A DNA stretch of 33,866 nt from positions 1 to 33,866 of the forward strand of contig NZ_LWEX01000037.1 of assembly GCF_001634885.1 (NCBI RefSeq), in the 5' to 3' direction. The translations under genes and the position numbers were made by a program. The stretch comes from Sulfitobacter sp. HI0040. GTDB taxonomy: Bacteria > Pseudomonadota > Alphaproteobacteria > Rhodobacterales > Rhodobacteraceae. Of the stretch, positions 8,747 through 16,918 are shown in pieces (within the stretch, counting starts at the first letter, position 1; every line of letters starts with the position of its first letter). The notes under the pieces were generated by a model. The model made no database searches and was not told the origin of the DNA. It saw nothing but the letters and a program-made list of their open reading frames with translations.

Positions 8747-8760
8747 ACCGTCCGGTCGGT
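8747..8760. promoter_or_regulatory. TetR operator over the efflux operon promoter
   Basis: ACCGTCCGGTCGGT is an imperfect 14-bp palindrome (reverse complement ACCGACCGGACGGT). It matches the ACCGACC-GGTCGGT style of operator used by TetR repressors of RND pumps. It ends five bases upstream of the repressor's GTG start, so binding should block initiation directly. Confidence 0.6.
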
Positions 8761-8808
8761 TAAGTCATTGGGTGAGCTAATGCGCTGCCCCGTATTTGGC
8801 AAGCGAGC

Positions 8809-9417
8809 TCAATCTGAAAATTTGTCTCTGTGGCCGCTACCGTAGAGTCGCAGGAATGCAGCGACCGCTTCGCCTGCATGTTTCTCGCGGTGGACTGGTC
8901 GTTTCACTGCGAGAAGGCGCGGCATAAGTAGCCCCGAAACGCAAAGGTGTATGAAGTGATCTGACGCGCGCCGGGCGTCATCGACATCGAGCGCGCCTTC
9001 GCGCGTAAGGCGCTCCAGAACCTGCCCGACGAGTTCGCGGGCCGGTTTCGGGCCTGCGCGAAAATACACCTCACCCACTTCGGGAAGCGCCTCGGAGGCG
9101 CCAATGCACGTTCGCAGGAGACGGATGTAGGTGTCGTCCAAGGTGAGGTCGACCATGCGCAGGGCGAGTTCTTCCAACTGGGCGCGCGGCTCCAAAGACG
9201 CGATCAAGGGCCGGAGGATTTCGTCCGCAAGCCGACCGCATTCGGATTCAACCACGCTCAGGAACAGTTGCTCCTTGGTCGGGTAATACGAATACATGGT
9301 TGCCTTCGAAACTTTTCCTTCAGCGGCAATCGCATCGACCGTGGCTCCTTCGTAACCGCATCGGAAGAAAACCTTGCGCGCACCAATCATGACGTCGGCC
9401 ATTTTTCTCACGGGCAT
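8809..9417 (-). CDS. TetR-family regulator with AefR-like C-terminal domain
   Basis: A 202-aa TetR regulator whose HTH includes VDAIAAEGKVSKATMYSYYPTKEQLF. The C-terminal part (LRTCIGASEALPEVGEVYFRAGPKPARELV) looks like the AefR-type ligand domain seen in regulators next to efflux genes. It lies 67 bp upstream of the other TetR gene on the same strand, separated by the latter's operator, so it may be a separate transcript. The ATG at 9417 follows GAGAGAACGAG. It could also act on the pump, giving two-regulator control, but this is inference from position. Confidence 0.88.
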   Translation of the reverse strand: MPVRKMADVMIGARKVFFRCGYEGATVDAIAAEGKVSKATMYSYYPTKEQLFLSVVESECGRLADEILRPLIASLEPRAQLEELALRMVDLTLDDTYIRLLRTCIGASEALPEVGEVYFRAGPKPARELVGQVLERLTREGALDVDDARRASDHFIHLCVSGLLMPRLLAVKRPVHREKHAGEAVAAFLRLYGSGHRDKFSD

Positions 9418-9460
9418 CTCGTTCTCTCTATCCGAGGCAGAACTAGGCGGTTACAAGCTT

Positions 9461-9477
9461 TACTGTACCGTCTAGTA
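9461..9477. promoter_or_regulatory. possible operator of the second TetR gene
   Basis: TACTGTACCGTCTAGTA lies 44 bp upstream of the TetR start and has TACT/AGTA ends and an inner TAC/GTA pair. The GTACCGT core is shared with the operator of the neighbouring TetR (8745-8751). The symmetry is weak, so this is a tentative call. The rest of the 9418-9656 gap shows no gene; a GC-rich imperfect hairpin (9539-9559) is the only other structure. Confidence 0.3.
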
Positions 9478-9656
9478 AGTATAGTGGATAGAAGTTGATT
9501 TAGCAGCAAATCGTAAAGCTGTGCGGATCTACCCGACCAAGCGCCGCCTGGCGCGGCTTTGTCTAGCGCCGTTTTCAATTCGTCATGAACTTCGGGTCGG
9601 AGTCCGCCTGAGTTGTTCTCGGGCGCGGGATTATCCCGCTAACTGGAGGGGCACCG

Positions 9657-10010
9657 TCATTCCGCCGCGCTCGCGGTCCCGACAAAGGCACCCTCGGCCT
9701 CCCAGCGGCGTGCGATCGAGCCAAGCCTGTCCAGCACGCCGCGCAGTTCCGCGCCGCGCTCAGTCAGCCCGTATGTGACAGCGGGTGGGATGGTCATGGC
9801 CTGCTCGCGCCATACAACGCCAGCATGTTCCAGCATTCTTAGCCTCTCGGTCAGGACGCGAGTGGAAATTCCGGGCACCAAACGCTTGAGCGCGCCGAAA
9901 CGCTGCGGTCCCTGCTCGGACAGAACCCAGAGTATATAGATCGTCCAAGGGCCTGTGATGACACGCAGAAGCGCCTCCATCGGGCATGAGGGGGGCTGGA
10001 CTCTCTTCAT
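9657..10010 (-). CDS. HxlR-family transcriptional regulator
   Basis: A 117-aa winged-helix regulator of the HxlR (MarR-like) family. The family pattern runs from CPMEALLRVITGPWTIYILW through FGALKRLVPGISTRVLTERL to LEHAGVV and YGLTERGAEL. A single Cys near the N-terminus (PSCPMEALL) is at the position that senses electrophiles, disulfide or formaldehyde stress in several HxlR/YodB/HypR relatives. The ATG at 10010 gives the family's normal N-terminus; the frame is open further upstream without a family match. It is divergent from the five-gene detoxification operon, with paired ACTT-NN-AAG sites between, so it very likely controls that operon and itself. Confidence 0.9.
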   Translation of the reverse strand: MKRVQPPSCPMEALLRVITGPWTIYILWVLSEQGPQRFGALKRLVPGISTRVLTERLRMLEHAGVVWREQAMTIPPAVTYGLTERGAELRGVLDRLGSIARRWEAEGAFVGTASAAE

Positions 10011-10044
10011 CGTGGATAATCCTCGCGGTCCAGGTAAGATAGTT

Positions 10045-10068
10045 ACTTTTAAGTGCCTACTTTCAAGA
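10045..10068. promoter_or_regulatory. tandem HxlR-type operator sites
   Basis: Two copies of ACTT-NN-AAG(T/A) (ACTTTTAAGT at 10045-10054 and ACTTTCAAGA at 10059-10068) lie 14 bp apart in the region between hxlR and the divergent operon. A partial third copy (TACTTAAAG) follows near 10089. The TACTT/AAGTA style of half-sites is usual for HxlR/YodB-type regulators. Confidence 0.55.
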
Positions 10069-10143
10069 ACGAAGCCAGACACCTAAAGATACTTAAAGCG
10101 GAAACAGCGGCTGAACAAGCCCTTGCAAACAAGGAGTATGGTG

Positions 10144-10551
10144 ATGAGTGACAACGTGGCGAAGTATGTCTACTGGATCGCGACCGGCCTTGTGGCGCTG
10201 GTCTACCTGGGTGCGGCGACTTTCTACATCTCATCCCACGACATGGTCGCGGGCATGTATCGCGAGGTGTTGGGCTATCCCACATACATCATCTGGCCAC
10301 TCGCGATTTTGAAGATCGTCGGCGCGGTGGTGATTCTCTGGCGCCCTTCGGCGATGCTGGCGGACTGGGCTTACGCGGCGATGTTCTGGCATCTGGTGCT
10401 GGCCTTCGGGGCGCATGTGGGCGCGGGTGATCCGGGCTGGCCACCGGCCCTGGCGACCTGGGTGCTCCTGATCGCCTCGTGGATGACTGCCAATCGCGTG
10501 CGTGCGGTCAAGTCGGCGTATGCGCCCGCGTTTCCGACAGCGGCGAATTGA
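10144..10551 (+). CDS. DoxX-like small integral membrane protein
   Basis: A 135-aa protein with four predicted membrane segments: VYWIATGLVALVYLGAATFYI, YPTYIIWPLAILKIVGAVVIL, a segment around MFWHLVLAFGAHVG, and ALATWVLLIASWM. The pattern matches the DoxX-like family, whose members are linked to thiol/electrophile stress and quinone systems without a firmly known reaction. The start is the ATG preceded by AAGGAGTATGGTG; another ATG six bases upstream is too close to the Shine-Dalgarno. It is the first gene of the operon facing hxlR. A membrane partner for the downstream redox enzymes is plausible but not shown. Confidence 0.8.
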   Translation: MSDNVAKYVYWIATGLVALVYLGAATFYISSHDMVAGMYREVLGYPTYIIWPLAILKIVGAVVILWRPSAMLADWAYAAMFWHLVLAFGAHVGAGDPGWPPALATWVLLIASWMTANRVRAVKSAYAPAFPTAAN

Positions 10552-10617
10552 TCCGATGCGGAGTTGCCACGACGCTGGCCATCCACCCTCGGACTTGGGG
10601 CTCAAAGGGACGACAGA

Positions 10618-11433
10618 ATGACCGAAAGGCAGCCGACAGTGTTTGTTACCCATGGAGGCGGCCCTTGCTTCTTCATGGACTGGAACCCGCCTGACACCTG
10701 GGACAGGCACCGCAGATTCCTTGAGGCTTTGCCTGCGAGCCTGCCGGCAAAGCCCAAGGCGCTTCTCGTGATCTCAGGCCATTGGGAGGAACGGGTGTTT
10801 ACCGTGCAGACCAACCCCGCGCCGCCGCTGCTGTTCGACTATCAGGGGTTTCCCCCCCATACCTATCAGCTGACCTGGCCCGCGCCAGGCGATCCTACGC
10901 TGGCGGCCCGTGCAAGCGAGCTATTGAACGGCGCGGGGTTTGAAACCCGGGCCGACGCTGCGCGTGGCTTCGATCATGGGGTGTTCGTTCCGCTAAAGGT
11001 CGCTTTTCCTGAGGCCGACATCCCCACCGTCCAATTGAGCCTGCGCGACGATCTCGACGCTGAGGCGCATCTTGCTGCCGGTCGCGCGTTGGCGCCCTTG
11101 CGCGATGAAGGTGTGCTAATCATCGGGTCCGGCAACACCTATCACAACATGGGTAAAATGATTCGGGCGATGAGGGGCGGACCCGATGGCCCGGTGAACG
11201 GCGGCGACTTTGACCGATGGCTCACGGGTGCGGTGACCCATGAAGACCCCGGGGCGCGCCGCGCCATGCTGGCTGCTTGGGATCGGGCACCCGGCGCACG
11301 TGACGCCAATCCGCGCGAGGAACATCTAATTCCATTGCACGTCGTGGCCGGCGCCGCGCTTGCGGATCGGGGGAAAAAGACCCTCGAGGATCATGTATTG
11401 GGCGCGGTCGAAAGCGCGTTCAGATTTGGATAG
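10618..11433 (+). CDS. class III extradiol dioxygenase-fold protein (LigB/DODA family)
   Basis: A 271-aa protein of the LigB/DODA family of metal-dependent ring-opening dioxygenases. Probable metal ligands are visible: His12 in THGGGP, His55 in SGHWEE, and a further His in GFDHGVFVPL. The conserved GSGNTYHNM lies near the C-terminal third. The length fits the bacterial DODA/YgiD group, whose members cleave catechols such as L-DOPA in vitro but often have unknown natural substrates. The start ATG at 10618 follows AAAGGGACGACAGA. It lies in the HxlR-controlled operon, 66 bp after the DoxX-like gene and 8 bp before the luciferase-domain gene. This suggests removal of catechols or quinols before they oxidise. 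Confidence 0.88.
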   Translation: MTERQPTVFVTHGGGPCFFMDWNPPDTWDRHRRFLEALPASLPAKPKALLVISGHWEERVFTVQTNPAPPLLFDYQGFPPHTYQLTWPAPGDPTLAARASELLNGAGFETRADAARGFDHGVFVPLKVAFPEADIPTVQLSLRDDLDAEAHLAAGRALAPLRDEGVLIIGSGNTYHNMGKMIRAMRGGPDGPVNGGDFDRWLTGAVTHEDPGARRAMLAAWDRAPGARDANPREEHLIPLHVVAGAALADRGKKTLEDHVLGAVESAFRFG

Positions 11434-11441
11434 GACCAGAT

Positions 11442-11939
11442 ATGTGCTTCGAACTTCCCTTGCGGCAGGGTCCGCGCCCCGAAACCACCGAGTGCGCCCC
11501 GCACGAGCAAGTGTCGCAGAACTCTTCGACCGAGATTCACGCGTTGTTCAAGGAGAAGGCCTTCGTCCTGCCCTTTGTCGAGCGTTGCCGATCGGGTATC
11601 TCGGTCCCCGGTGCCGAGGCATTGGTCCTGCCTCGGGAACATGCCTGCGGCCCGCGCGAAGCCTTCATGATCGGGCGGGAATTTGCCCATGTGCATCCCG
11701 CCTATGACGGTTCGTCGCACATGATGCTGCCGCTGGCGGCGGTCGAGGAACTCATCGCAAAAGGCTGGGGCGAACCGCACCCGATGGCGTCGACCGGATA
11801 TATCCCGGCCAATGCGGTCATGGCCTTTGCGCCGCGCGATGAGGCAGAGATCGATGTGATGATCAAAATCCTGACCACAAGCTGGGGTTTCGCGCGCGGC
11901 AAGCTGGCGAATCCCGCCCCCATCCAAATCCACGATTGA
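11442..11939 (+). CDS. luciferase-domain (DUF5519-like) protein
   Basis: A 165-aa protein with the fold signature of the 'luciferase domain' DUF5519 group: VPGAEALVLPREHACGPREA, then MIGREFAHVHPAYDGSSHMMLP and GWGEPHPMA, ending with FAPRDEAEIDVMIKI. The conserved His-rich centre (FAHVHP) suggests a small cupin-like or metal/ligand pocket. It shows no relation to bacterial LuxAB. The N-terminal 30 residues are poorly conserved. The gene follows the dioxygenase-fold gene by 8 bp. Members of this family often sit in operons with LigB-fold and NmrA-like proteins; the reaction is not known. Confidence 0.75.
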   Translation: MCFELPLRQGPRPETTECAPHEQVSQNSSTEIHALFKEKAFVLPFVERCRSGISVPGAEALVLPREHACGPREAFMIGREFAHVHPAYDGSSHMMLPLAAVEELIAKGWGEPHPMASTGYIPANAVMAFAPRDEAEIDVMIKILTTSWGFARGKLANPAPIQIHD

Positions 11940-11981
11940 TCGCAAGCGCGCTTGCAGAAGTACCAAGACAGGAGAAATATC

Positions 11982-12884
11982 ATGTCCAACATCCAGAGCG
12001 GCCCCTTCATTGTGACAGGCGCGTCCGGCCAACTTGGCCGGCAGGTGGTCGATCTGCTGGTTCAGGCAGGTGCCGGTCCGGTCATCGCGATCTCGCGCAC
12101 CCCCGACAAGCTTGCCGATCTGGCGGGAAAAAAAGTCGAGGCGCGCGAGGGCGATTTCAACGACCCGGCTTCTCTTGAAGCAGCCTTCGCGGGCGGCAAG
12201 CGTCTTCTCGTCATTTCGACCGACGATCTGGAGCCGGGCAAGCGGCTCGCAGCTCATTCCAACGCGATTGCTGCGGCCAAGACGGTAGGTATCGACCACA
12301 TCGTCTATACCTCCTTCGCAGGCCCGGTCGCGGAAAGTCCGATCGGATTCGCTCAAGACCACGAAGGGACCGAGAAGCTGATCACGGAAAGTGGGGCGGA
12401 TCATACGATCCTGCGCAACAATATGTACACCGACTTTCTGTTGATGGGCGGCCAGCAGAGCGTCGCCATGGGCACGCATTTCGCCGCTGCGGCAGATGGC
12501 AAGACCGGGTATGTGACGCGGGCGGATTGCGCCCGTGCCGCAGCCGCGGCGCTTATGAAAGCTACGGGAAGGGAGACCCTCGATATCACCGGGCCGGAGA
12601 CGGTCAGCCAGGCCGAAGTCGCGGCGATCTTGTCCGAAATTGCGGGTAAGGAAATCCCCTATGTCGCCCTGCCCACCGAGGATCTGGTGCAGGCGATGAT
12701 CGCAAATGGAATACCGGAGTTCATGGCGAGGGTCTTTGCCTCCTTCGACGAAGCAATCGCGCAGGGCTATCTCGATGTGGCCAGCGGCGATCTCGAATCG
12801 CTCACCGGCAAGCCCGGACAATCGGTGGCCGATTTCCTGGCCGCTAACCGCGCGGCGCTTCTTCAGGCGCCGCAGGAACAATAA
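11982..12884 (+). CDS. NAD(P)-binding NmrA/QorB-like reductase
   Basis: A 300-aa atypical SDR. The glycine motif VTGASGQLGRQVVDLL is at residues 9-24 and is followed by an arginine (AISRTPDKL), which favours NADPH. The extended substrate region includes ILRNNMYTDFL, a segment also seen in E. coli QorB and related NADPH:quinone reductases. QorB-like enzymes reduce quinones or sense NADP(H). The start follows CAGGAGAAATATC, a good Shine-Dalgarno. The TAA stop overlaps a possible ATG of the GST gene (TAATG), pointing to translational coupling. In this operon it would detoxify quinones alongside the GST. Confidence 0.85.
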   Translation: MSNIQSGPFIVTGASGQLGRQVVDLLVQAGAGPVIAISRTPDKLADLAGKKVEAREGDFNDPASLEAAFAGGKRLLVISTDDLEPGKRLAAHSNAIAAAKTVGIDHIVYTSFAGPVAESPIGFAQDHEGTEKLITESGADHTILRNNMYTDFLLMGGQQSVAMGTHFAAAADGKTGYVTRADCARAAAAALMKATGRETLDITGPETVSQAEVAAILSEIAGKEIPYVALPTEDLVQAMIANGIPEFMARVFASFDEAIAQGYLDVASGDLESLTGKPGQSVADFLAANRAALLQAPQEQ

Positions 12885-12898
12885 TGCTGGAGAATGTC

Positions 12899-13531
12899 AT
12901 GAGGCTTTACAACGCGAACTTCTCACCGAATGCGCTGCGTGTGCGGGCGGTGGCGCACGAACTGGGCGTGGAACTCGAAATGGTCGAGGTCGACATCCGT
13001 GCCGGGGACAACCGTGCGGCGGAATTTCTTGCCCGCAATCCCAATGCAAAGGTGCCTGTTTTGGAGGACGGGAATTTCGTGCTCTGGGAATCCCGGGCGA
13101 TCTGTGCCTATCTGGCCGGGATCCGGCCCGAGGCGGGGCTCTATCCTGATGGCCTCAAGGCGCGGACCCTCGTCGATCAGTGGGCCTGGTGGCAAGCCAT
13201 CCACCTTGGCCCGGCGATGCAGAAGTTGTCCTTTGAGCTGTTCCTCAAAGAGAAGTTCGGCATGGGCGATCCTGATCCGACTGTGGTCGAAGCGGAACGG
13301 AAAGCGACCGACCAGTTCCTTGCCGTTTTGGAAACCGGACTCGACGGTAAGGATTGGATCGCAGGCGCACTCAGCCTTGCCGACTTCTATCTGGCAACCA
13401 CATTCATGTATCGCGACCAAGCGGGGATTTCGCTGGACGAATTCCCCAGAGTTGCGGGCTGGATCGGCCGGCTTGAAGCGCGTGACAGCTGGCAGAAGGC
13501 CATAGCACCGCTTCTTAAGCTCTTCGCCTGA
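12899..13531 (+). CDS. glutathione S-transferase
   Basis: A 210-aa cytosolic GST. The thioredoxin-fold N-terminal half has the catalytic-loop region MRLYNANFSPNALRVRAVA (Ser at residue 8 the likely GSH activator), the cis-proline motif AKVPVL and the GSH gamma-glutamyl site W-E-S-R. The all-helical C-terminal half contains LSLADFYLA. The start at 12899 follows GGAG at a good distance; an in-frame ATG at 12884 overlaps the upstream stop. The gene is the last of the HxlR-controlled operon and ends only 7 bp before the left end of a tni transposon, so any further genes of the operon may have been displaced. Confidence 0.92.
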   Translation: MRLYNANFSPNALRVRAVAHELGVELEMVEVDIRAGDNRAAEFLARNPNAKVPVLEDGNFVLWESRAICAYLAGIRPEAGLYPDGLKARTLVDQWAWWQAIHLGPAMQKLSFELFLKEKFGMGDPDPTVVEAERKATDQFLAVLETGLDGKDWIAGALSLADFYLATTFMYRDQAGISLDEFPRVAGWIGRLEARDSWQKAIAPLLKLFA

Positions 13532-13538
13532 TATCGCG

Positions 13539-13591
13539 TTGCCCTTAAATCTGAGACGAGATGCGATTGACGGCAGTCTTTGCCCTTAATT
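13539..13591. repeat. left-end transposase binding repeats
   Basis: Two copies of TTGCCCTTAA, at 13539-13548 and 13580-13589, 41 bp apart, each followed by a TCTGAGA- or TGCGAGA-like extension. They are inverted with respect to the right-end copies. The inner copy overlaps the tniQ stop codon. Such repeated sites are bound by the TnsB/TniA transposase at Tn7-like ends. Confidence 0.7.
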
Positions 13592-14377
13592 GCGAGATTC
13601 GGCTGTCATGGGGCCTTTGCTTCTCGCGCGCCTTTGCGCGATTTGATCTACCGCGGCAAGCAGACGTGGCTCCTTCCCGAAGGCGCGCAAAAGAGCAACC
13701 TTTGCATAGTCGTCGATGCCGGAGCTTGAGATGGCCGCTTTGATCAGTGGACGAGATTGGGCTGCATCAATGGCAGCAAGGCAGAACAGCCTCACTTCCG
13801 GTTTGTGGCTCTGAAGAGCAAACAACGGCCCCCCGTGGCAGCCCTTAAGTGACATGGCAAAGGTGACCGCGCGCATTGCGCGCCGAAGTTGCTTGGGGCT
13901 GCGTGATCGCGCGGCGCACTCAAGCATCCCTGCCCCGCGGCGTGCTCGGTAGATCAGTTTGTCGGGTATTTGTTCGTCACCTGTTTTGCCAAGGGTCTGC
14001 ACAAGTCTCGTTCCGCAAACCCGACAGTCGAATGCCCAGGCCCGCCTCCAATGCCTGAGCGAAAGGCCCTTTCGGGAGCATTGCAGACAATGCTGGAATG
14101 GCATCTGGGCCGTCAGCGAGGCTTCGCGTGGCGTCATGGCCGGAAAGACCAAAGCCTGTAAAACATCTGGGGCGACCCGTGCGGCGTTGGCTATCTTCTC
14201 CGCCGTTGCCGCGTCGATGCTGAAGTCCAAGGCGGTGCCATGCGTGGTATAGATTTCGATATGAGCCAGCAGTTCGGTGTCATCACAGTAGTTGGCCGCA
14301 GCCAGCCGGGACAGCCAACCTGACAGCAACTCGTCTGGCAGCGGCGCGACAGTCTTGGGCAGCGAACGCGGCTTCAC
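13586..14377 (-). CDS. tniQ: TniQ/TnsD-family transposition target adaptor
   Basis: A 263-aa TniQ protein, which bridges the transposition machinery to the target DNA. The N-terminal family hallmark PDELLSGWLSRLAAANY is at about residues 12-28. A zinc-finger-like region with C-x2-C pairs (HCLQCSRK and DCRVCGTRL) follows in the middle. The start is taken as GTG at 14377, which overlaps the tniB stop by 4 nt (GTGA); an in-frame ATG 60 nt upstream would give an N-terminus unlike the family. It lacks the long C-terminal extension of TnsD, so target choice is probably relaxed or res-site-type, as in Tn5053. The stop codon lies within the inner left-end repeat. Confidence 0.9.
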   Translation of the reverse strand: MKPRSLPKTVAPLPDELLSGWLSRLAAANYCDDTELLAHIEIYTTHGTALDFSIDAATAEKIANAARVAPDVLQALVFPAMTPREASLTAQMPFQHCLQCSRKGLSLRHWRRAWAFDCRVCGTRLVQTLGKTGDEQIPDKLIYRARRGAGMLECAARSRSPKQLRRAMRAVTFAMSLKGCHGGPLFALQSHKPEVRLFCLAAIDAAQSRPLIKAAISSSGIDDYAKVALLRAFGKEPRLLAAVDQIAQRRARSKGPMTAESRN

Positions 14378-15255
14378 AGCCCGGACATCTCGAGCCGCCG
14401 ATGGGCCTTCGCATGGCGCGACCAAACCGGGGTCCATTTTGCGATTGCGTCATCGGTGATGCATTCATCACCTGTGACAATGGCGTCGATGGAAAGATCC
14501 TTGATCAGCGCGAAGATACGCGAGGTCACCCCACCTGTAAGCGCCAGTATCTGCTTGAGCGACTTGACCTTCAGATTGGATTTCTTCTCGAGGGGCATTG
14601 CCGCGATGAGTGTCTGGATCATGTCCGAGAACTCGGCATCGTCGCGCCAGTTCGGCAGGTGATGTTCATCCAACCGCCTGGCAAGCTGGATATCACCACG
14701 GATGGCATCGACGGCTTCGCTGACCCCGAGGCAGACCAGCGACACCTCGAGTTCATTGCTGAGATACCGCAGAACATTAAGAAAGCGGCGCTGTTCGCGG
14801 TGGGTCCCGGCCAAGAGGTTGTGAACCTCATCGATCATGATCATCCGTAGGCCAAGGTCGCGCAGGAGCGCGATGACGCGGACTTCGAGGGAAGCCACAT
14901 TTTGAGCGCGGGCGCTCAGTGCCGTCGCCGGGGCGCCGACGGCGGCCAGGATGTGCAGGTAAGACCGCCGTTCGTCAGGTGCGGGCGGCGCTTGCAACAG
15001 CAGAAGCGGTGTGCGGGTGATGCCCGACGCCGGATCGTATTCCGGTGCGTACTTGCGCGACAGGTTTCGGGCGATCATCGTCTTTCCGATCCCGGAGGCA
15101 CCATGTACAAGAAGCCCAGGCATACGGGTTTGCCGTGGCGCTTCGATCATGCCCTGCAAGCGGTCCAACACCTGTTCGGCCCGTGGAAAGCCGATCCAGA
15201 TATCCGATTGAATGAGGGCGATCCGACCGTCTTCCTCAGTTGTCCCTGCCCTCAA
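14374..15255 (-). CDS. tniB: TniB/TnsC-family AAA+ ATPase
   Basis: A 293-aa AAA ATPase that regulates transposition by coupling target capture to the transposase. Walker A is HGASGIGKT at about residues 51-59, and Walker B is LRMIMIDEVHNLL. The N-terminal SDIWIGFPRAEQVLDRL and the C-terminal TGGVTSRIFALIKDLS segments are the TniB pattern. No ATG fits: the likely start is TTG at 15255, one base after the tniA stop (TGAATTG). A longer open frame to 15372 overlaps tniA and does not resemble the family. It is coupled to tniA before it and tniQ after it (GTGA overlap). Confidence 0.9.
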   Translation of the reverse strand: MRAGTTEEDGRIALIQSDIWIGFPRAEQVLDRLQGMIEAPRQTRMPGLLVHGASGIGKTMIARNLSRKYAPEYDPASGITRTPLLLLQAPPAPDERRSYLHILAAVGAPATALSARAQNVASLEVRVIALLRDLGLRMIMIDEVHNLLAGTHREQRRFLNVLRYLSNELEVSLVCLGVSEAVDAIRGDIQLARRLDEHHLPNWRDDAEFSDMIQTLIAAMPLEKKSNLKVKSLKQILALTGGVTSRIFALIKDLSIDAIVTGDECITDDAIAKWTPVWSRHAKAHRRLEMSGL

Positions 15256-15256
15256 T

Positions 15257-16891
15257 TCACCATCTCTCCACCTTGAACAACGGGCGCGATGTATCACCCG
15301 TATCGATCGCGCGCAGCCCTTCGGTTGACGAGACGGCCGAGTTGGCACCCTCCAATGTCCCTTTTCTTTCACGGGACCTGCGTTCGGCCTTCGTCAGGCC
15401 CCGGCTTTCTGCTTCGATCTGGCGTTGCTGTCGGATCAACTCAGCCAGAACCAGCTCATTGGACCCGGACTTGCCAAGGGCACGAGCCTTCCTCATGGCT
15501 TCGCGGTATTCCCAGAGGGTCACTGGCGGAATTTCCAGGTTTCTGTACCGCGCCTCAACATACCGGCCATCGTCCAGTTCGACCCAGATCATTGAGATAT
15601 CACGAGGATCGTAGCGAACGACCACCTTTCCATCCCCGCGCCCGATGTGGCGTGCAAGGGCATCGGACCAGTATCTTATCTGGAACAGATGGATGCCGTC
15701 ACGCCGGATCTTGCGCAGTTCGCTTGGCAGGAAGCTCACCCGAAAGGCTTCTATTTCAAAGGGAATGTCGCCCATCATTTGCTCTGAGAGCGCCTCCCAT
15801 TTGGCAACAGGGGTACAGCCAAGACTTGAATGAATGCTGTTGTTGTATCGGCAGATTTCCAAAGCAAACCAACGATTGAACTCGCTCAAGGTCATCGTGG
15901 CCATGCCTTCGGCATCATAGTCGCCCTTGGTCGCGACGGAGGATTGCGTTGTTCCCGGCAACAGGTGAACGGCCCCCATCATCGTCCCGATCAACCGTTC
16001 GATGTGACCTCCGAAGTGAGGACTTCCCGGCGGCCGATAGACCAGATTTATCCCCCATTCCGCGCATGCCGACCGAAAGGCCCGCGACCGGAAATCGCGG
16101 CCATTGTCGGCGTGGAGGCTGAGCGGTTTGCCCTGTGCGGGCCAAGGAATATTGCACTCCAATTCCGTCAGAAGTTCTGCCTTGGGGGCAACCGCATGTG
16201 TCAGGCAAAGCGCCACTGACAGTCGCGAAGGCGCCTCGAGAGAAGTGTAGTATCCGGTTACCATCCGCGTTGCGATGTCGATCGCCAGCGTGACCCAAGG
16301 CCGCCCAATTGGTTGGCGTTCAAAGCTGTCGACAAGAATGATGTCCGCCGGCGTATGATCAATTTGGACGATCTCCAGTGGCACACTGGCCTTGTTCTCA
16401 CCTGTGACCGGCGCAAATTTCTGGCGGGCCACCTTTGCGCCCTCTCGTGCCTTCGCAACCTCGCGGGCATCCATCGCATCCAGACGACGCTGAACTGTCC
16501 GACGCGTCGGCGGTTGCAAGCCCTGTTGCCAGCACGCGCTGCGGATTTCTGTCACGACGCGCGACAGGCTCGAACGCTCCCGGCGCAAGAAATAGCGGCG
16601 AAGGTGCTCTTCGATCACCGCTTCGACCTTGCTGGATATCAAGGCTGTACCGACTGGACGGCCCCGTTTCCGCGGAGCCAGGGCACTGGTGCGTCCACCT
16701 TCTTCGACCAGCCGCTTTATCCAGCGCCAGACCGTCGCCCTGCTGACACCAAGCTCCCAAACGGCGTCATTGATGCCACGTTCCAGACTGCCAGTACCTT
16801 TCAGATATGCCTGAACAAGCGGACGCAGCACAACGGCCCTGCGCGCCTCTTCAGCACCAACGGCAACGGAGTCTTCGCCATCACTATCCAT
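15257..16891 (-). CDS. tniA: TniA/TnsB-family DDE transposase
   Basis: A 544-aa integrase-core transposase, near the usual length. The N-terminal HTH (ELGVSRATVWRWIKRLVEEG) is at about residues 46-65, and a Mu-type wing/IbetaA region precedes the catalytic core. The catalytic triad is visible: D178 (VQIDHTPAD), D262 (LHADNGRDF) and E298 (HIERLIG). The C-terminal beta-barrel/Mu_transpos_C segment follows with VVRYDPRDISMIWVEL, and the end contains the TniA-type basic tail. The ATG at 16891 was chosen; GTG at 16906 is possible and neither has a good Shine-Dalgarno. The enzyme binds the repeated end sites and cuts and joins DNA. Confidence 0.93.
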   Translation of the reverse strand: MDSDGEDSVAVGAEEARRAVVLRPLVQAYLKGTGSLERGINDAVWELGVSRATVWRWIKRLVEEGGRTSALAPRKRGRPVGTALISSKVEAVIEEHLRRYFLRRERSSLSRVVTEIRSACWQQGLQPPTRRTVQRRLDAMDAREVAKAREGAKVARQKFAPVTGENKASVPLEIVQIDHTPADIILVDSFERQPIGRPWVTLAIDIATRMVTGYYTSLEAPSRLSVALCLTHAVAPKAELLTELECNIPWPAQGKPLSLHADNGRDFRSRAFRSACAEWGINLVYRPPGSPHFGGHIERLIGTMMGAVHLLPGTTQSSVATKGDYDAEGMATMTLSEFNRWFALEICRYNNSIHSSLGCTPVAKWEALSEQMMGDIPFEIEAFRVSFLPSELRKIRRDGIHLFQIRYWSDALARHIGRGDGKVVVRYDPRDISMIWVELDDGRYVEARYRNLEIPPVTLWEYREAMRKARALGKSGSNELVLAELIRQQRQIEAESRGLTKAERRSRERKGTLEGANSAVSSTEGLRAIDTGDTSRPLFKVERW

Positions 16892-16918
16892 CGATACTTG
16901 CCGCACATGTCTGTGAAC

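Noticed and set aside
9521-9778. Plus-strand open frame of 85 codons before hxlR
   Set aside because: It overlaps the end of hxlR on the opposite strand, lacks a Shine-Dalgarno and shows no recognisable domain.
11391-12881. Long open frame on the minus strand, 496 codons, opposite the luciferase-domain and QorB-like genes
   Set aside because: It is antisense to two genes with clear family motifs and Shine-Dalgarno sites; high GC keeps the antisense frame open.
13586-14377. CRISPR-guided Tn7-like transposition through TniQ
   Set aside because: No Cascade, Cas12k or repeat array lies in the element; the set is the plain tniABQ type.
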